Assembly: GCF_014873145.1 (NCBI RefSeq)
Contig: NZ_JADBEK010000001.1
Span: forward strand, 9,362,001 to 9,426,000
Origin: Nonomuraea angiospora
GTDB lineage: Bacteria; Actinomycetota; Actinomycetes; Streptosporangiales; Streptosporangiaceae
Length of the DNA: 64,000 nucleotides
Reading direction: 5' to 3'
Shown here: positions 1 through 9,364 of the stretch, in pieces
Position numbering within the stretch: position 1 is the stretch's first letter
Layout: every line of letters begins with the position of its first letter
The notes under the pieces: generated by a model
What the model was told of the DNA's origin: nothing
Databases searched by the model: none
Seen by the model: the letters and a program-made list of their open reading frames with translations, nothing else
Position numbers and translations under genes: made by a program

Positions 1-724
1 GGCCGTCCAGCTCGGTGACCGGACCGAGGAAGCGCATCACGAACGGGTCGGCCGGGTTGTCGTAGACCTCCGTGGGGCTGCCGATCTGCTTCACCTGACC
101 ATCGGCCAGCACGACGATGGTGTCGGCGACCTCGATCGCCTCCTCCTGGTCGTGGGTGACGAAGACGGTGGTGACGTGAACCTCGTCGTGCAGGCGGCGC
201 AGCCAGGTCCGCAGCTCCTTGCGCACCTGGGCGTCCAGGGCGCCGAAGGGCTCGTCGAGCAGCAGGACCTGCGGCTCGACCGCCAGCGCGCGGGCCAGGG
301 CCATGCGCTGGCGCTGGCCGCCGGACAGCTGGGCCGGGTAGCGGTCGGCGAAGCTCTCCAGATGGACCAGCTCCAGCAGCTCCATCACGCGCTTGCGGGT
401 CTCGTCCTTGGGGCGTTTGCGGATCTCCAAGCCGAAGGCGACGTTCTTGAACACGGTCATGTGCTTGAACGCCGCGTAGTGCTGGAAGACGAAGCCGACG
501 TTGCGGCGCTGGGGTGACAGCCTGGTGGCGTCCACGCCGGAGATCAGCACGGTGCCCGTGTCGGGGGTCTCCAGCCCGGCGATGACGCGCAGCAGCGTCG
601 ACTTGCCGCCGCCGCTGGGGCCGAGCAGCGCGGTCAGGGATCCGGGGGCCACGTCGATGGAGACGTCGCTCAGCACCGGCGTTCCCCCGAACGCCTTGTT
701 GACGCCGCTTACTTGGATGGCCAT
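1..724 (-). CDS. cysA: Sulfate/thiosulfate ABC transporter ATP-binding protein CysA (C-terminus cut by window edge)
   Basis: ATPase that drives sulfate import through CysT/CysW. The visible 241 residues begin [12 protein letters not shown]. They carry the Walker [10 protein letters not shown] (about residues 33-41), the Q-loop region VFQHYAAF, the signature LSGGQRQR, Walker [13 protein letters not shown] and the H-loop [10 protein letters not shown]. The usual CysA has a further C-terminal regulatory/TOBE part, which lies beyond the left edge, so the entry is partial and not broken. The ATG lies 5 bp after the cysW stop, making it the last gene of the sbp-cysT-cysW-cysA operon. Assignment to sulfate rests on the neighbouring genes. 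Confidence 0.93.
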   Translation of the reverse strand, partial: MAIQVSGVNKAFGGTPVLSDVSIDVAPGSLTALLGPSGGGKSTLLRVIAGLETPDTGTVLISGVDATRLSPQRRNVGFVFQHYAAFKHMTVFKNVAFGLEIRKRPKDETRKRVMELLELVHLESFADRYPAQLSGGQRQRMALARALAVEPQVLLLDEPFGALDAQVRKELRTWLRRLHDEVHVTTVFVTHDQEEAIEVADTIVVLADGQVKQIGSPTEVYDNPADPFVMRFLGPVTELDG

Positions 725-729
725 GAGGT

Positions 730-1512
730 TCAGCCCTTCGGGCGCAGGATCTTGGTGAGCAGGAGCGTGACGACCGCCACCAGCGCGAGCGCGGTCGCGG
801 CGGCGAAGGCGGAGGCTTCGTCGAAGTTCTGGAAGCGTTCCTCCACGAACAGGGTCAGCGTCTGGGTCTTCTCGACCAGGCGGCCGGAGACGACGGCGAC
901 CGCGCCGTACTCGCCCAGCGCCCGGGCCAGGCACAGCACGACGCCGTAGGCGAGCGCCCAGCGGATCCCGGGGATGGTGATGCGGCGGAAGGTCTGCCAG
1001 GGGCCGGCGCCGAGCGTGCGGGCCGCCTGCTCCTGCTCGTCCCCGAGCTCCTCCAGTACGGGGATCACCTCCCGGATGACCAGGGGCAGGGAGATGAAGA
1101 CGGCCGCCATGACCATGCCGGGAACGGAGAAGATGATCTGGACACCGAGGTTCTCCAGCCAGCCGCCCACAGGGGCGAAGCGGCCGTAGACCAGGATCAG
1201 CGCCAGGCCCACCACGACCGGGGAGACGGCCATGGGCAGGTCGATGAGGGCGTTCAGCAGCCGCTTGCCGGGGAAGTCATGCCGTACCAGGAGAATCGCG
1301 GTGCCGACCCCGAAGACGGTGTTGGCCAGCACGGCCCAGAACGCGACGATCAGGGTGACGCGGAAGGCCGACTGGGCCTGGGGCGTGGTGAGCGCCTCCA
1401 GCACCGGGCCGAGACCGTTCTCGAAGGTGCGCCAGCCGATGAGCACGACCGGCAGCACGAGCAGGAACAGTAGGTAGAGGAGGGCGAGCGCGCGGAGTCC
1501 GTATTTAGCCAC
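730..1512 (-). CDS. cysW: Sulfate ABC transporter permease CysW
   Basis: Inner-membrane subunit of the sulfate importer, 260 aa with six predicted hydrophobic segments. It starts [19 protein letters not shown] and contains the family patch [16 protein letters not shown] followed by the coupling-helix EAA region [16 protein letters not shown] (seen as [20 protein letters not shown]), which docks onto CysA. The start overlaps the end of cysT by 8 bp, which indicates translational coupling. Length and motifs are normal for CysW. The CysW/CysT distinction follows gene order (binding protein, T, W, A) and the shorter length of this copy. Confidence 0.93.
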   Translation of the reverse strand: MAKYGLRALALLYLLFLLVLPVVLIGWRTFENGLGPVLEALTTPQAQSAFRVTLIVAFWAVLANTVFGVGTAILLVRHDFPGKRLLNALIDLPMAVSPVVVGLALILVYGRFAPVGGWLENLGVQIIFSVPGMVMAAVFISLPLVIREVIPVLEELGDEQEQAARTLGAGPWQTFRRITIPGIRWALAYGVVLCLARALGEYGAVAVVSGRLVEKTQTLTLFVEERFQNFDEASAFAAATALALVAVVTLLLTKILRPKG

Positions 1513-2323
1513 GGCGGCTGCCCCATCGCTGCAGCAAGTCCAGCAGGACCAGCGTGACCAGGGCGACGACGAGCAGGACCGTGGAGACCGCCGCCGCGCC
1601 GACCGGGTTGTCGGTTTCGATCTGACCGAAGATTTGCACCGAGGCCACCTGGGTCTTGAACGGGAGGTTTCCCGAGATCAGCACGACGGAGCCGATCTCG
1701 GCCATCGATCGGGAGAACGCCAGCGCGGTGCCCGACAACATGGCCGGCACCAGGTTGGGCAGGATGACGCGCCGGAAGATCTGCGCCGTGCTCGCGCCGA
1801 GCGAGGCCGCGGCCTGCTCCATGTCCCTGTCGAGCTCCAGCAGGACCGGCTGGACGGTGCGCACCACGAACGGGAGCGTGACGAACAGCAGGGCCAGCAC
1901 CACGCCGGCGCGGCTGTAGGCCAGGTCGAGGCCGAGCGGGCTCTTCGGGCCGTACAGCGCCAGCAGCACCAGCCCGGCGACGATCGTGGGCAGCGCGAAA
2001 GGCAGGTCGATGAGCGTGTCGACCACGGCCTTGCCGGGGAAGCGGTCCCGGACCAGCACCCAGGCGATGACCGTCCCCATGACCAGGTTGATCACGGCCA
2101 CGACCGCCGAGGCGCCGATCGTCAGCGAGAGCGCCGCCCAGGCGTCCGGCGTGGTGACCGCGTCCCAGAAGTAGGCGATCCCCCGCTCCTGCGAGCGCAG
2201 CACCACGGCTGCCAGGGGGATCAGCACGATCAGGCTCAGGTACAGGACGGCCGCGCCCAGCCCGAGCGCGGTTCCCCGCTTCTGGCCGAGCGCCGCCCTG
2301 GAGACGACAGTCTGTGTGGACAC
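1505..2323 (-). CDS. cysT: Sulfate ABC transporter permease CysT (CysU)
   Basis: First permease of the sulfate importer, 272 aa with six hydrophobic segments. The N-terminal tail MSTQTVVSRAALGQKRG is cytoplasmic. The body holds DTLIDLPFALPTIVAGLVL, a hallmark of CysT, and the EAA coupling loop EQAAASLGASTAQIF. It lies 7 bp downstream of the binding-protein gene and overlaps cysW by 8 bp. It should pair with CysW to form the channel that receives sulfate from the lipoprotein encoded upstream. Confidence 0.93.
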   Translation of the reverse strand: MSTQTVVSRAALGQKRGTALGLGAAVLYLSLIVLIPLAAVVLRSQERGIAYFWDAVTTPDAWAALSLTIGASAVVAVINLVMGTVIAWVLVRDRFPGKAVVDTLIDLPFALPTIVAGLVLLALYGPKSPLGLDLAYSRAGVVLALLFVTLPFVVRTVQPVLLELDRDMEQAAASLGASTAQIFRRVILPNLVPAMLSGTALAFSRSMAEIGSVVLISGNLPFKTQVASVQIFGQIETDNPVGAAAVSTVLLVVALVTLVLLDLLQRWGSRRG

Positions 2324-2330
2324 GTGGTCG

Positions 2331-3338
2331 CTACTTCTCGATCGAGACCCCGAGCTTGCGCTCGACGTCGGCCATGACGCTGCCCTTGGGGTCGAAGAAC
2401 TCGGTGGTCACCTTCGGCCAGCCGCCGAGGTCGGCGATGGTGAACAGGGCCGGCGGAGCCGGGAAGGAGACGCCCTGCACGCCCTTGACCACCGGCCGGT
2501 AGCCGTTGTCGGCGAAGATCTTCTGGGCTTCCGTGGTGTAGAGGAACTTCAGGAACGCCTTGGCCTCGTTCGGGTGCGCCGAGTTCTTGGTCACCGCGAC
2601 CGGGTTCTCGATCAGGATCGTGGAGTCCGGGACCGTGTAGTCCAGCTGCTGGTTGTTCTGCTGGGCGAAGATCGCCTCGTTCTCGTAGGCGAGGATGGCG
2701 TCGCCCTTGCCGCTGGTGAAGGTCTGCAGGGACTTGCGGGCGCTGTCGTCCTGCACCGGGACGTTGGCGAACAGGGCGTTGAGGTAGTCCACGCCGGCCT
2801 GCTTGTCGGCGCCCTTGTTCGACTTGGCGCCGTAGCCGGCCATGACGTTCCAGCGGGCGCCGCCCGAGGTGAACGGGTTGGGGGTGATGACCTCGACGCC
2901 CGGCTTGGTCAGGTCGTCCCAGGTCTTGAGGTTCTTCGGGTTGCCCTTGCGGGTGGCGATGACCACGACCGAGTCGGTGATCATGCCCTTGTTCTCGCCG
3001 GTGCTCCAGTCCTCGGCGACCAGGCCCTTCTTGACCAGGCGGGTCATGTCCGGCTCGAGGGAGAACGCGACGATGTCGGCCTTCAGGCCGGCCTCCACGG
3101 CCCGGCTCTGGTCGCCCGACGCCCCGAAGGACTTGGTGAAGGTGACGTTCTTGCCCTCCGGCGTGGCCTGGAAGGCCTGGATGATCTTCTCGTAGGCCGC
3201 CTGTGGCGTGGAGTACGCCACGAGCGACAGCTGTACCTGACCGCCCGACGCGCTGTCGGACCCGCCGCCCCCGCACGCGGCGAGAGTGGCGATCGACGCC
3301 ATGACCGTAGTCGTCGCCAGAAGCCTGCGCACGTTCAC
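2331..3338 (-). CDS. sbp: Sulfate-binding lipoprotein (Sbp/CysP family)
   Basis: Extracytoplasmic sulfate or thiosulfate receptor of the importer, 335 aa from the chosen GTG. That start (VNVRRLLATTTV) is preceded at five bases by AGGAGA on the coding strand; an upstream ATG would add nine residues without a ribosome site. A signal peptide ends in the lipobox LAAC, so the protein is probably diacylglyceryl-anchored. The mature part has family signatures such as LVAYSTPQAAYEKI, KSFGASGDQSRAV, NPFTSGGARWN and the C-terminal FFDPKGSVMADVE. First gene of the leftward sulfate operon. Confidence 0.93.
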   Translation of the reverse strand: MNVRRLLATTTVMASIATLAACGGGGSDSASGGQVQLSLVAYSTPQAAYEKIIQAFQATPEGKNVTFTKSFGASGDQSRAVEAGLKADIVAFSLEPDMTRLVKKGLVAEDWSTGENKGMITDSVVVIATRKGNPKNLKTWDDLTKPGVEVITPNPFTSGGARWNVMAGYGAKSNKGADKQAGVDYLNALFANVPVQDDSARKSLQTFTSGKGDAILAYENEAIFAQQNNQQLDYTVPDSTILIENPVAVTKNSAHPNEAKAFLKFLYTTEAQKIFADNGYRPVVKGVQGVSFPAPPALFTIADLGGWPKVTTEFFDPKGSVMADVERKLGVSIEK

Positions 3339-3491
3339 CGATTCTCCTAATTCCCTACTTAACAAGTCGATATATGGATGTTAGAGCGCGCGACTTTTCT
3401 TGGCAAGACCGTGACCCGGAGTATTCCCTTCTTTGTAGGTAGGTTATAGTGCCTTTAGAGTCATCCCGCCTCGTTCATGAAGGGCAGATCC
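3339..3491. promoter_or_regulatory. Divergent promoter region between the sulfate transporter and organosulfur-type operons
   Basis: AT-richer spacer between two divergent operons. Leftward, TTGCCA and TAACAT on the minus strand are separated by 17 bp (positions 3406 down to 3378), a good sigma-70-like pair for sbp. Rightward, TATAGT at 3445-3450 could be a -10 box, but no convincing -35 box is seen. Sharing the spacer suggests common control by sulfur supply. No operator could be identified by eye. Confidence 0.45.
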
Positions 3492-5123
3492 ATGTCATCC
3501 TCCAGACTGCGCACCACAGCCGTGGCGAGCACCGCGATGTTCGCCGTCGTGGGGCTTCTCGGCGCCTGTGGCGGCGGCGGAGCTGCCCAGTCGGCCACGA
3601 GCGGCGGGCAGCCGGTCTACGGCGGCACGCTCACCTACCTCGAACACCAGCCCCCGACCTGCCTCTACCTGCCGGCGGCCGGGTTCTATCCCAACGGCGG
3701 CATCCTCAACCAGATCACCGACAAGCTCACCTGGCAGAACCCGAAGACGCTCGAGATCGAGCCGTGGATCGCCACCAAGTGGGAGGTGAACAAGGACGCC
3801 ACCGAGTACACGTTCCACCTGCGCGACGGCGTGACGTTCAGCGACGGCAGCCCGCTGGACGCCTCCGCCGTGGCGGCCAACTTCGACGTCTACGGCCTGG
3901 GCGACGACAAGCTCAAGCTGCCCGTCGCCGAGTTCGTCAACAACTACGAGCGCAGCGAGGTCGTCGATCCGCTGACCGTGCGCTTCCACTTCGACCAGCC
4001 GTCGCCCGGCTTCCTCCAGGGCACCTCGGTCATCGGCGCCGGGCTGGTGTCCAAGAAGACGATCTCGCTGCCGTACGAGCAGCAGTGCCAGCTCAAGAAC
4101 ATCGTCGGCTCCGGCCCCTTCACGCTGAAGAACCAGGTCGTCGACAAGGAGGTGGACCTGGTCGCGCGCAAGGACTACAACTGGGCGCCGCCGTCGTCGA
4201 AGCACCAGGGCCGCGCGTACCTGGACGAGATCAAGATCATCGTGACGCCCGAGGACAACGTGCGCGTCGGCGCCCTCACCTCCGGCCAGGCCGACTTCGT
4301 CAGGTACGTCCAGGCGTACGACGAGAAGACCGTCAAGGACGCGGGCTTCCAGATCTACGCCGAGCCCACGCGGGGCGTCAACAACGGCCTCTACCTGCGC
4401 CCGCGCAACAGCATCCTGAAGGACCTCAAGGTCCGCAAGGCGCTCCAGGCCGGCACGAACGCCAAGGAGGTCGTCGACACCCTCTTCACCGGCAGCTACC
4501 CGCCGGCCACCTCGGTGCTCAGCCACCTGGCGCAGGGCTACGAGGACCTGTCGAAGGACCTCGCCTACGACCCCGCCAAGGCCAACCGGCTCCTCGACGA
4601 GGCGGGCTGGGCCAGGGGCGCCGACGGCACCCGGGCCAAGGACGGCGTGCCGCTGCAACTCGGCGTGTTCGTCTCCGGCCCGCAGCCGCTGTCGAAGCAG
4701 ACGCTCGAACTCGTCGGCCAGCAGTGGGCCAAGCTCGGCGTGAAGCTGGAGATCCGCCCCGCCGACGCGGGCACCCAGGCCGTGGACATCAAGAACGCCG
4801 AGAAGACCGCCATCCAGCACGGCATGGTCGGCCGCGCCGACCAGGACGTGATCAAGAGCCACTTCCACAGCAAGAACCGCGACGTCATCCTGTCCGACGA
4901 CACCAAGCTGGACAAGCTGCTGGAGGAGGAGTCGGCCGAACCCGACGTCGCCAAGCGCAACGCCAAGGTCGCCGAGATCCAGCGGTACGTGCTCGACCAG
5001 GGCTACGCGATCCCGCTCTTCGAGGAGCCGCAGGTCTACGGCGGAGCGCCGTACGTCCAGGGGGTGGCCTTCGAGGCGGTCGCCAGGCCGTGGTTCTACT
5101 CGGTGTGGAAGTCGCAGCAGTGA
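3492..5123 (+). CDS. ABC transporter substrate-binding lipoprotein, peptide/opine/nickel family (SBP_bac_5)
   Basis: Extracytoplasmic receptor of a Dpp/Opp-type importer, 543 aa. The ATG at 3492 was chosen because AAGGGC sits 7-10 bases upstream; the earlier ATG at 3477 has no ribosome site. A signal peptide ends in the lipobox LLGAC followed by a Gly-rich linker. The SBP_bac_5 fold is supported by YGGTLTYLEHQPPTCLY, DGVTFSDGSPLDASAV, VGSGPFTLK and KVRKALQAGTNAKEVV. The linked LLM monooxygenase and CMD genes match a recurrent cluster type that NCBI groups as KPN_01854/KPN_01858/Avi_7169/Avi_7170 families (from memory). The substrate is unknown; an organosulfur or opine-like compound fits the context. 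Confidence 0.85.
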   Translation: MSSSRLRTTAVASTAMFAVVGLLGACGGGGAAQSATSGGQPVYGGTLTYLEHQPPTCLYLPAAGFYPNGGILNQITDKLTWQNPKTLEIEPWIATKWEVNKDATEYTFHLRDGVTFSDGSPLDASAVAANFDVYGLGDDKLKLPVAEFVNNYERSEVVDPLTVRFHFDQPSPGFLQGTSVIGAGLVSKKTISLPYEQQCQLKNIVGSGPFTLKNQVVDKEVDLVARKDYNWAPPSSKHQGRAYLDEIKIIVTPEDNVRVGALTSGQADFVRYVQAYDEKTVKDAGFQIYAEPTRGVNNGLYLRPRNSILKDLKVRKALQAGTNAKEVVDTLFTGSYPPATSVLSHLAQGYEDLSKDLAYDPAKANRLLDEAGWARGADGTRAKDGVPLQLGVFVSGPQPLSKQTLELVGQQWAKLGVKLEIRPADAGTQAVDIKNAEKTAIQHGMVGRADQDVIKSHFHSKNRDVILSDDTKLDKLLEEESAEPDVAKRNAKVAEIQRYVLDQGYAIPLFEEPQVYGGAPYVQGVAFEAVARPWFYSVWKSQQ

Positions 5124-6052
5124 CCAGATACCTGCTCGGCCGGGTCGGGCAGGCGGCGCTCGTGCTCTGGATCGCCTTCACGGCGAGCTACGTGCTGCTG
5201 CGGCTGCTGCCCGGCGACTCGATCCTGATCAAGTTCCAGAACCCCGAGCTGGGCCTGTCACCGCAGCAGATCGCCGAGATCCGGACCTACTACGGCGCCG
5301 GCGACCCGCCGCTCCTCGACTACCTGAACACCCTGCTCGGCTTCCTGCGCGGCTCGTTCGGCTACTCGATCGACACCGGCACGCCGGTCGTCGAGCGGCT
5401 GGGCGAGGCGCTGCCGGAGACGGCGAAGCTGGCCTCGGCCGCGTTCGTGCTGGCGGTGCTGATCGCCGTGCTGATCGCGTTCGCGGCCGGCTACAGCAGG
5501 ACCTCCTGGATCAGGAACGCGCTGCTGTCGGTGCCGTCGGTGTTCGTGTCGGTCCCGGCGTTCTGGCTGGGCATCCTGCTCATCCAGGTGTTCTCGTTCC
5601 GGCTCAAGCTGGTGCCCGTCATCGGCGGCGGGCCGGTGCAGCAGCTCGTCCTGCCGGTGCTCACGCTGGCCGTGCCCATCTCCGCGCCGATCGCCCAGGT
5701 GCTGGCGCGCAGCATGGACCAGGTCTCCACGCAGGCGTTCGTGCCCGTGGTGGCGGCCAAGGGCGCCTCGCGGTGGTGGATCCTGTGGCGGCACGTGGCC
5801 CGCAACGCCGTGCTGCCGACCCTGACCGTGGCGGGGCTGACGCTGGGCGAGCTGATCGCCGGGTCGGTCGTGACCGAGACGGTCTTCGGGCGCGGCGGCA
5901 TCGGGCGGCTGACCGAGCAGGCCGTCAACGCCCAGGACACGCCGGTGATGCTGGCGATCGTGGTGCTCGCGGCGGCCGTGTTCGTGCTGGTCAACCTGGT
6001 GGTTGACGTGCTGTTCCCGGTGCTCGACCCGCGGCTGAAGGCGGCCTCGTGA
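5120..6052 (+). CDS. ABC transporter permease, DppB type
   Basis: Inner-membrane subunit of the peptide-type importer, 310 aa with six hydrophobic segments. The GTG start overlaps the stop of the binding-protein gene by four bases (GTGA). The N-terminus VTRYLLGRVGQAALVLWIAF and the pore-domain patch SVPSVFVSVPAFWLGILLI are typical of DppB. The coupling loop AKGASRWWILWRHVARNAVL and the GRGGIGRLTEQAV segment also fit the binding-protein-dependent transport family. An upstream continuation of the same frame inside the SBP gene is a shadow and is not part of this gene. Confidence 0.9.
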   Translation: MTRYLLGRVGQAALVLWIAFTASYVLLRLLPGDSILIKFQNPELGLSPQQIAEIRTYYGAGDPPLLDYLNTLLGFLRGSFGYSIDTGTPVVERLGEALPETAKLASAAFVLAVLIAVLIAFAAGYSRTSWIRNALLSVPSVFVSVPAFWLGILLIQVFSFRLKLVPVIGGGPVQQLVLPVLTLAVPISAPIAQVLARSMDQVSTQAFVPVVAAKGASRWWILWRHVARNAVLPTLTVAGLTLGELIAGSVVTETVFGRGGIGRLTEQAVNAQDTPVMLAIVVLAAAVFVLVNLVVDVLFPVLDPRLKAAS

Positions 6053-6840
6053 AGCGCCGGGGCGGGCTGGTGCTCGCGTGGGCGGTGATCGGCCTGGCCC
6101 TGTTCTGGGCCGTGGTGCCGGGCCTGTTCACCGGGTACGACCCGATCGCGGGCGTCCCGGCAGAGAAGCTGCAGGCGCCGAGCGCGTACCACCTGTTCGG
6201 CACCGACGCGGTCGGACGCGACCTGTTCGCGCGGGTGGTGCACGGGTCCGTGCACTCGCTGTCGGGCGCGTTCGTGGCCGTGGCGGTGGGCCTGGTGCTG
6301 GGCACGCTGCTCGGGCTGCTGGCCGGATCCGTCGGCGGGGTGCTGGACGAGGCCGTCATGCGGATCGTGGACGTGCTGCTGTCGGTGCCCGGCCTGCTGC
6401 TGGCCCTGACCGTGATCATCCTGCTCGGACCCGGCACCGTGAACGTGGCCGTCGCGGTCGGCGTGGGCTCGGTCGCGGCCTTCGCCAGGCTGTCGCGCTC
6501 GGAGGTGGTCCGGGTGCGGCGCACCGACTACGTGGAGGCCGCGTTCGGCAGCGGCGGCCGCTTCCCGGCCGTGCTGTGGCGGCACGTGCTGCCCAACTCG
6601 CTCGGCCCGGTCATCGCGCTCGCGGCGCTGCAGTTCGGGATGGCCATCCTGGCCATCTCGACGCTCGGCTTCCTCGGGTACGGCGCCGAGCCGCCCACGC
6701 CCGAGTGGGGCCTGCTCATCTCCGAGGGGCGCAACTACCTGGCGACGTCATGGTGGCTGACCACGCTGCCGGGCGCCGTCGTGGTCGCGGTGGTGCTCGC
6801 CGCCGGCCGCATCAGCCGTTCGATCGGGAGGCACGCGTGA
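6049..6840 (+). CDS. ABC transporter permease, DppC type
   Basis: Second permease, 263 aa, starting at a GTG that overlaps the preceding stop by four bases. Features are the DppC-type periplasmic segment with HLFGTDAVGRDLFARVVHG, the membrane core VMRIVDVLLSVPGLLLALTV and the coupling loop FPAVLWRHVLPNSLGPVIA. STLGFLGYGAEPPTPEWGLL is a signature of the family. The stop overlaps the next ATPase gene by four bases, so the importer genes are translationally coupled. Confidence 0.9.
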   Translation: MKRRGGLVLAWAVIGLALFWAVVPGLFTGYDPIAGVPAEKLQAPSAYHLFGTDAVGRDLFARVVHGSVHSLSGAFVAVAVGLVLGTLLGLLAGSVGGVLDEAVMRIVDVLLSVPGLLLALTVIILLGPGTVNVAVAVGVGSVAAFARLSRSEVVRVRRTDYVEAAFGSGGRFPAVLWRHVLPNSLGPVIALAALQFGMAILAISTLGFLGYGAEPPTPEWGLLISEGRNYLATSWWLTTLPGAVVVAVVLAAGRISRSIGRHA

Positions 6841-8375
6841 GCCTGCTGGAGGTCCGCGACCTGGCCGTCTCCTACGACGGCAGGCGCGCGGTCGAGGGCG
6901 TCTCCTTCACCGTGGAGCCCGGCGAGGTCGTCGCCGTCGTCGGCGAGTCGGGATCGGGCAAGTCCACCACCGCGCACGCCGTCATCGGCCTGCTCCCCTC
7001 GAACGGCGCCGTGGACGCGGGCCGCATCCTGCTGGGCGACGCCGACCTGGCGACCTGGTCGTCGAAGCGCATGGAGTCGGTACGCGGCGCGCAGATCGGC
7101 CTGATCCCCCAGGACCCGTCCAGCTCGCTGGACCCGGTCAAGACCGTCGGGGCGCAGATCGCCGAGGTGCTGCGCATCCACAAACGCGGCGACCGCCGGG
7201 AGATCCGGAGCCGGGTCCTTGACCTGCTGGCCCGCGTGGGCCTGCCGGACCCGGAGGTGCGGGCCCGCCAGTACCCGCACGAACTGTCCGGCGGCATGCG
7301 CCAGCGCGTGCTCATCGCCATCGCGATCGCCCTCGAACCCCGCCTGATCATCGCCGACGAGCCCACCAGCGCCCTGGACGTCACCGTGCAGCGGCGCATC
7401 CTGGACCTCATCGACGACCTGCGGGCGGAGTCCGGCACCGCGCTGCTGCTGGTGACCCACGACCTGGGCGTGGCCGCCGCCCGATCCGACCGGCTGGTGG
7501 TCATGAAGGGCGGCCGGATCGAGGAGCAGGGCCGGACCTCCGAGGTGCTGGCCTCCCCGGCGGCCGGCTACACCAAGCGCCTGCTGAACGACGCCCCGTC
7601 GCTGTCGGCGTCCCCGTTCCGCGACCCCCCTGCCGGGAGCGAGCCCGCGATCGTGGTGCGCGACCTGGTCAAGGAGTTCAAGGGGTTCAGGGCGGTGGAC
7701 GGGGTCTCGTTCGAGGTGGCCCGCGGCACCACGCACGCGCTCGTGGGCGAGTCCGGCTCCGGCAAGACGACCACGGCCCGGATGGTGGTGCGGTTCGCCG
7801 AGCCCACCTCGGGAACGGTGACCATCGCCGGGGCGGGAGATGGCCGCGGGTTCCGCCGGCACGTGCAGCTCGTCCACCAGAACCCGTACGGCTCGCTGGA
7901 CCCCCGGCAGCCGATCGGCGACATCGTGGAGGAGCCGTTGCGCAACTTCCGGCTGGGTGACCGGGCCGAGCGCCGCGCCCGCGTGCTCGACCTGCTGGAC
8001 CGGGTCGCGCTGCCGCGGGACGTGCTCGCCCGCAGGCCGCGCGAGCTGTCCGGCGGGCAGCGGCAGCGGGTGGCCATCGCCCGCGCGCTGGCGGCCGGGC
8101 CCGAGGTCGTCGTGCTCGACGAGGCCGTCTCCGCCCTCGACGTGACCGTGCAGGCGCAGATCCTCGACCTGCTCGATCAGCTCCAGCGCGACCTGGGGCT
8201 GACCTATCTCTTCATCTCGCACGACCTGGCGGTGGTGCGCCAGATCTCGCACACCGTCTCCGTCATGAACAAGGGAACAATCGTGGAATCAGGAACGACC
8301 CGGCGGGTCTTCACCGAACCCCGGCACGAATACACCCGCGAGCTCCTGGCCGCCATCCCGGAGCCGGCGATATGA
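6837..8375 (+). CDS. ABC transporter ATP-binding protein with two nucleotide-binding domains (DppD-DppF fusion type)
   Basis: Energises the importer, 512 aa with two complete NBDs in one chain. NBD1 (about residues 1-250) has Walker A GESGSGKSTT, signature LSGGMRQR and Walker B LIIADEPTSALD. NBD2 (about 270-512) has [18 protein letters not shown] and VVVLDEAVSALD. Both carry the H-loop histidine (LLVTHD, FISHD). The GTG start at 6837 overlaps the permease stop by four bases, and the 3' end overlaps the monooxygenase start. Fused ATPases are common for this importer family in actinomycetes. Confidence 0.92.
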   Translation: MSLLEVRDLAVSYDGRRAVEGVSFTVEPGEVVAVVGESGSGKSTTAHAVIGLLPSNGAVDAGRILLGDADLATWSSKRMESVRGAQIGLIPQDPSSSLDPVKTVGAQIAEVLRIHKRGDRREIRSRVLDLLARVGLPDPEVRARQYPHELSGGMRQRVLIAIAIALEPRLIIADEPTSALDVTVQRRILDLIDDLRAESGTALLLVTHDLGVAAARSDRLVVMKGGRIEEQGRTSEVLASPAAGYTKRLLNDAPSLSASPFRDPPAGSEPAIVVRDLVKEFKGFRAVDGVSFEVARGTTHALVGESGSGKTTTARMVVRFAEPTSGTVTIAGAGDGRGFRRHVQLVHQNPYGSLDPRQPIGDIVEEPLRNFRLGDRAERRARVLDLLDRVALPRDVLARRPRELSGGQRQRVAIARALAAGPEVVVLDEAVSALDVTVQAQILDLLDQLQRDLGLTYLFISHDLAVVRQISHTVSVMNKGTIVESGTTRRVFTEPRHEYTRELLAAIPEPAI

Positions 8376-9364
8376 GGCTCGGCTTCTTCACCCGGCTGCT
8401 GGACGACGCGCCCGCGGGCGAGCGCTACCGCCTGGCCACCGAGCAGATCGCGCACGCCGAGGCGTACGGGTTCGACACGGCCTGGGTCGCCCAGCACCAC
8501 TTCGACGGCACGGAGGGCGGCCTGCCCGCGCCGCTGGTGTTCCTGGCCCACGTGGCCGCCCGGACCAGCCGCATCAGGCTCGGCACCGGGATCATCACGC
8601 TCCCGCTGGAGCAGCCGGTGCGGGTGGCCGAGGACACCGCCGTGCTCGACCTGCTCACCGGCGGGCGGCTGGAGGTCGGCGTGGGCAGCGGCGGGACGCC
8701 CGCGTCGTTCGCGCCGTTCGGGCACGACAGCGCGCGGCGTTCGGCCGTCTACGCCGAGCACCTGGCGGTGCTGCTCAACGCCTGGTCCGGGGGCGACCTC
8801 GGCGCCGGCAACCGGCTCTACCCGCCCGCGCCGAGGCTGCTGGAGGCGGTCTGGCAGGCGACGTTCTCGGTCGGCGGCGGCGTACGCGCCGGGCAGGCGG
8901 GCCACGGGCTCATGCTCTCGCGCACGCAGCCCCGCCCGGCCGACGACCCGCAGGCCACGCTGGCCCAGATCCAGCGGCCCATCGTGGACGCCTACCTCGA
9001 ACACCTGCCGGCTGGCGCGGCCCCGCGGATCATGGCCTCCCGGACCGCGTTCGTGGCCGACAGCCGGGCCGAGGCGCTGCGCTACGCCGAGCTCGGGCTC
9101 GGGCGGGGGCGGCTGCCGTTCGAGCTGCCGGACAGCGACCTCGACCGGCGCATCGCCGCGTTCGACGTGCACGTGGGCACGCCGCAGGACGTCATCGAGA
9201 GCCTCAAGGCCGACCCGACCCTCGAACGGGTCACCGACCTGGTCCTCCAGGTGCACTCGGTGGACCCGCCGCACCCGCTCATCCTCCGCTCGATCGAGCT
9301 GCTGGCGACCGAGGTCGCGCCCGCGCTCGGCTGGGTTCCCTCCACAGAATTGAGCTCCACATGA
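8372..9364 (+). CDS. LLM-class flavin-dependent (luciferase-like) monooxygenase
   Basis: Predicted FMN- or F420-dependent oxidoreductase, 330 aa, with the bacterial luciferase TIM-barrel pattern. Visible signatures are MRLGFFTRLLDD, EAYGFDTAWVAQHHF, RIRLGTGIITLPLEQPVRVA and LDLLTGGRLEVGVGSGG. It is embedded in the importer operon by four-base overlaps on both sides, so it probably oxidises the imported compound; desulfonation of organosulfonates is one established reaction type in this superfamily. It best fits the KPN_01858-like family by context. The substrate is not deducible from the sequence alone. Confidence 0.85.
   Translation: MRLGFFTRLLDDAPAGERYRLATEQIAHAEAYGFDTAWVAQHHFDGTEGGLPAPLVFLAHVAARTSRIRLGTGIITLPLEQPVRVAEDTAVLDLLTGGRLEVGVGSGGTPASFAPFGHDSARRSAVYAEHLAVLLNAWSGGDLGAGNRLYPPAPRLLEAVWQATFSVGGGVRAGQAGHGLMLSRTQPRPADDPQATLAQIQRPIVDAYLEHLPAGAAPRIMASRTAFVADSRAEALRYAELGLGRGRLPFELPDSDLDRRIAAFDVHVGTPQDVIESLKADPTLERVTDLVLQVHSVDPPHPLILRSIELLATEVAPALGWVPSTELSST

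Noticed and set aside
2236..3276. Large alternative frame antiparallel or offset to sbp
   Set aside because: Arg/Gly-rich shadow frame caused by high GC; the sulfate-binding frame has clear motifs.
3449..5119. Frame continuous with the DppB permease but extending over the binding-protein gene
   Set aside because: It lies in another frame of an unambiguous SBP gene; the permease starts at the GTG that overlaps the SBP stop.
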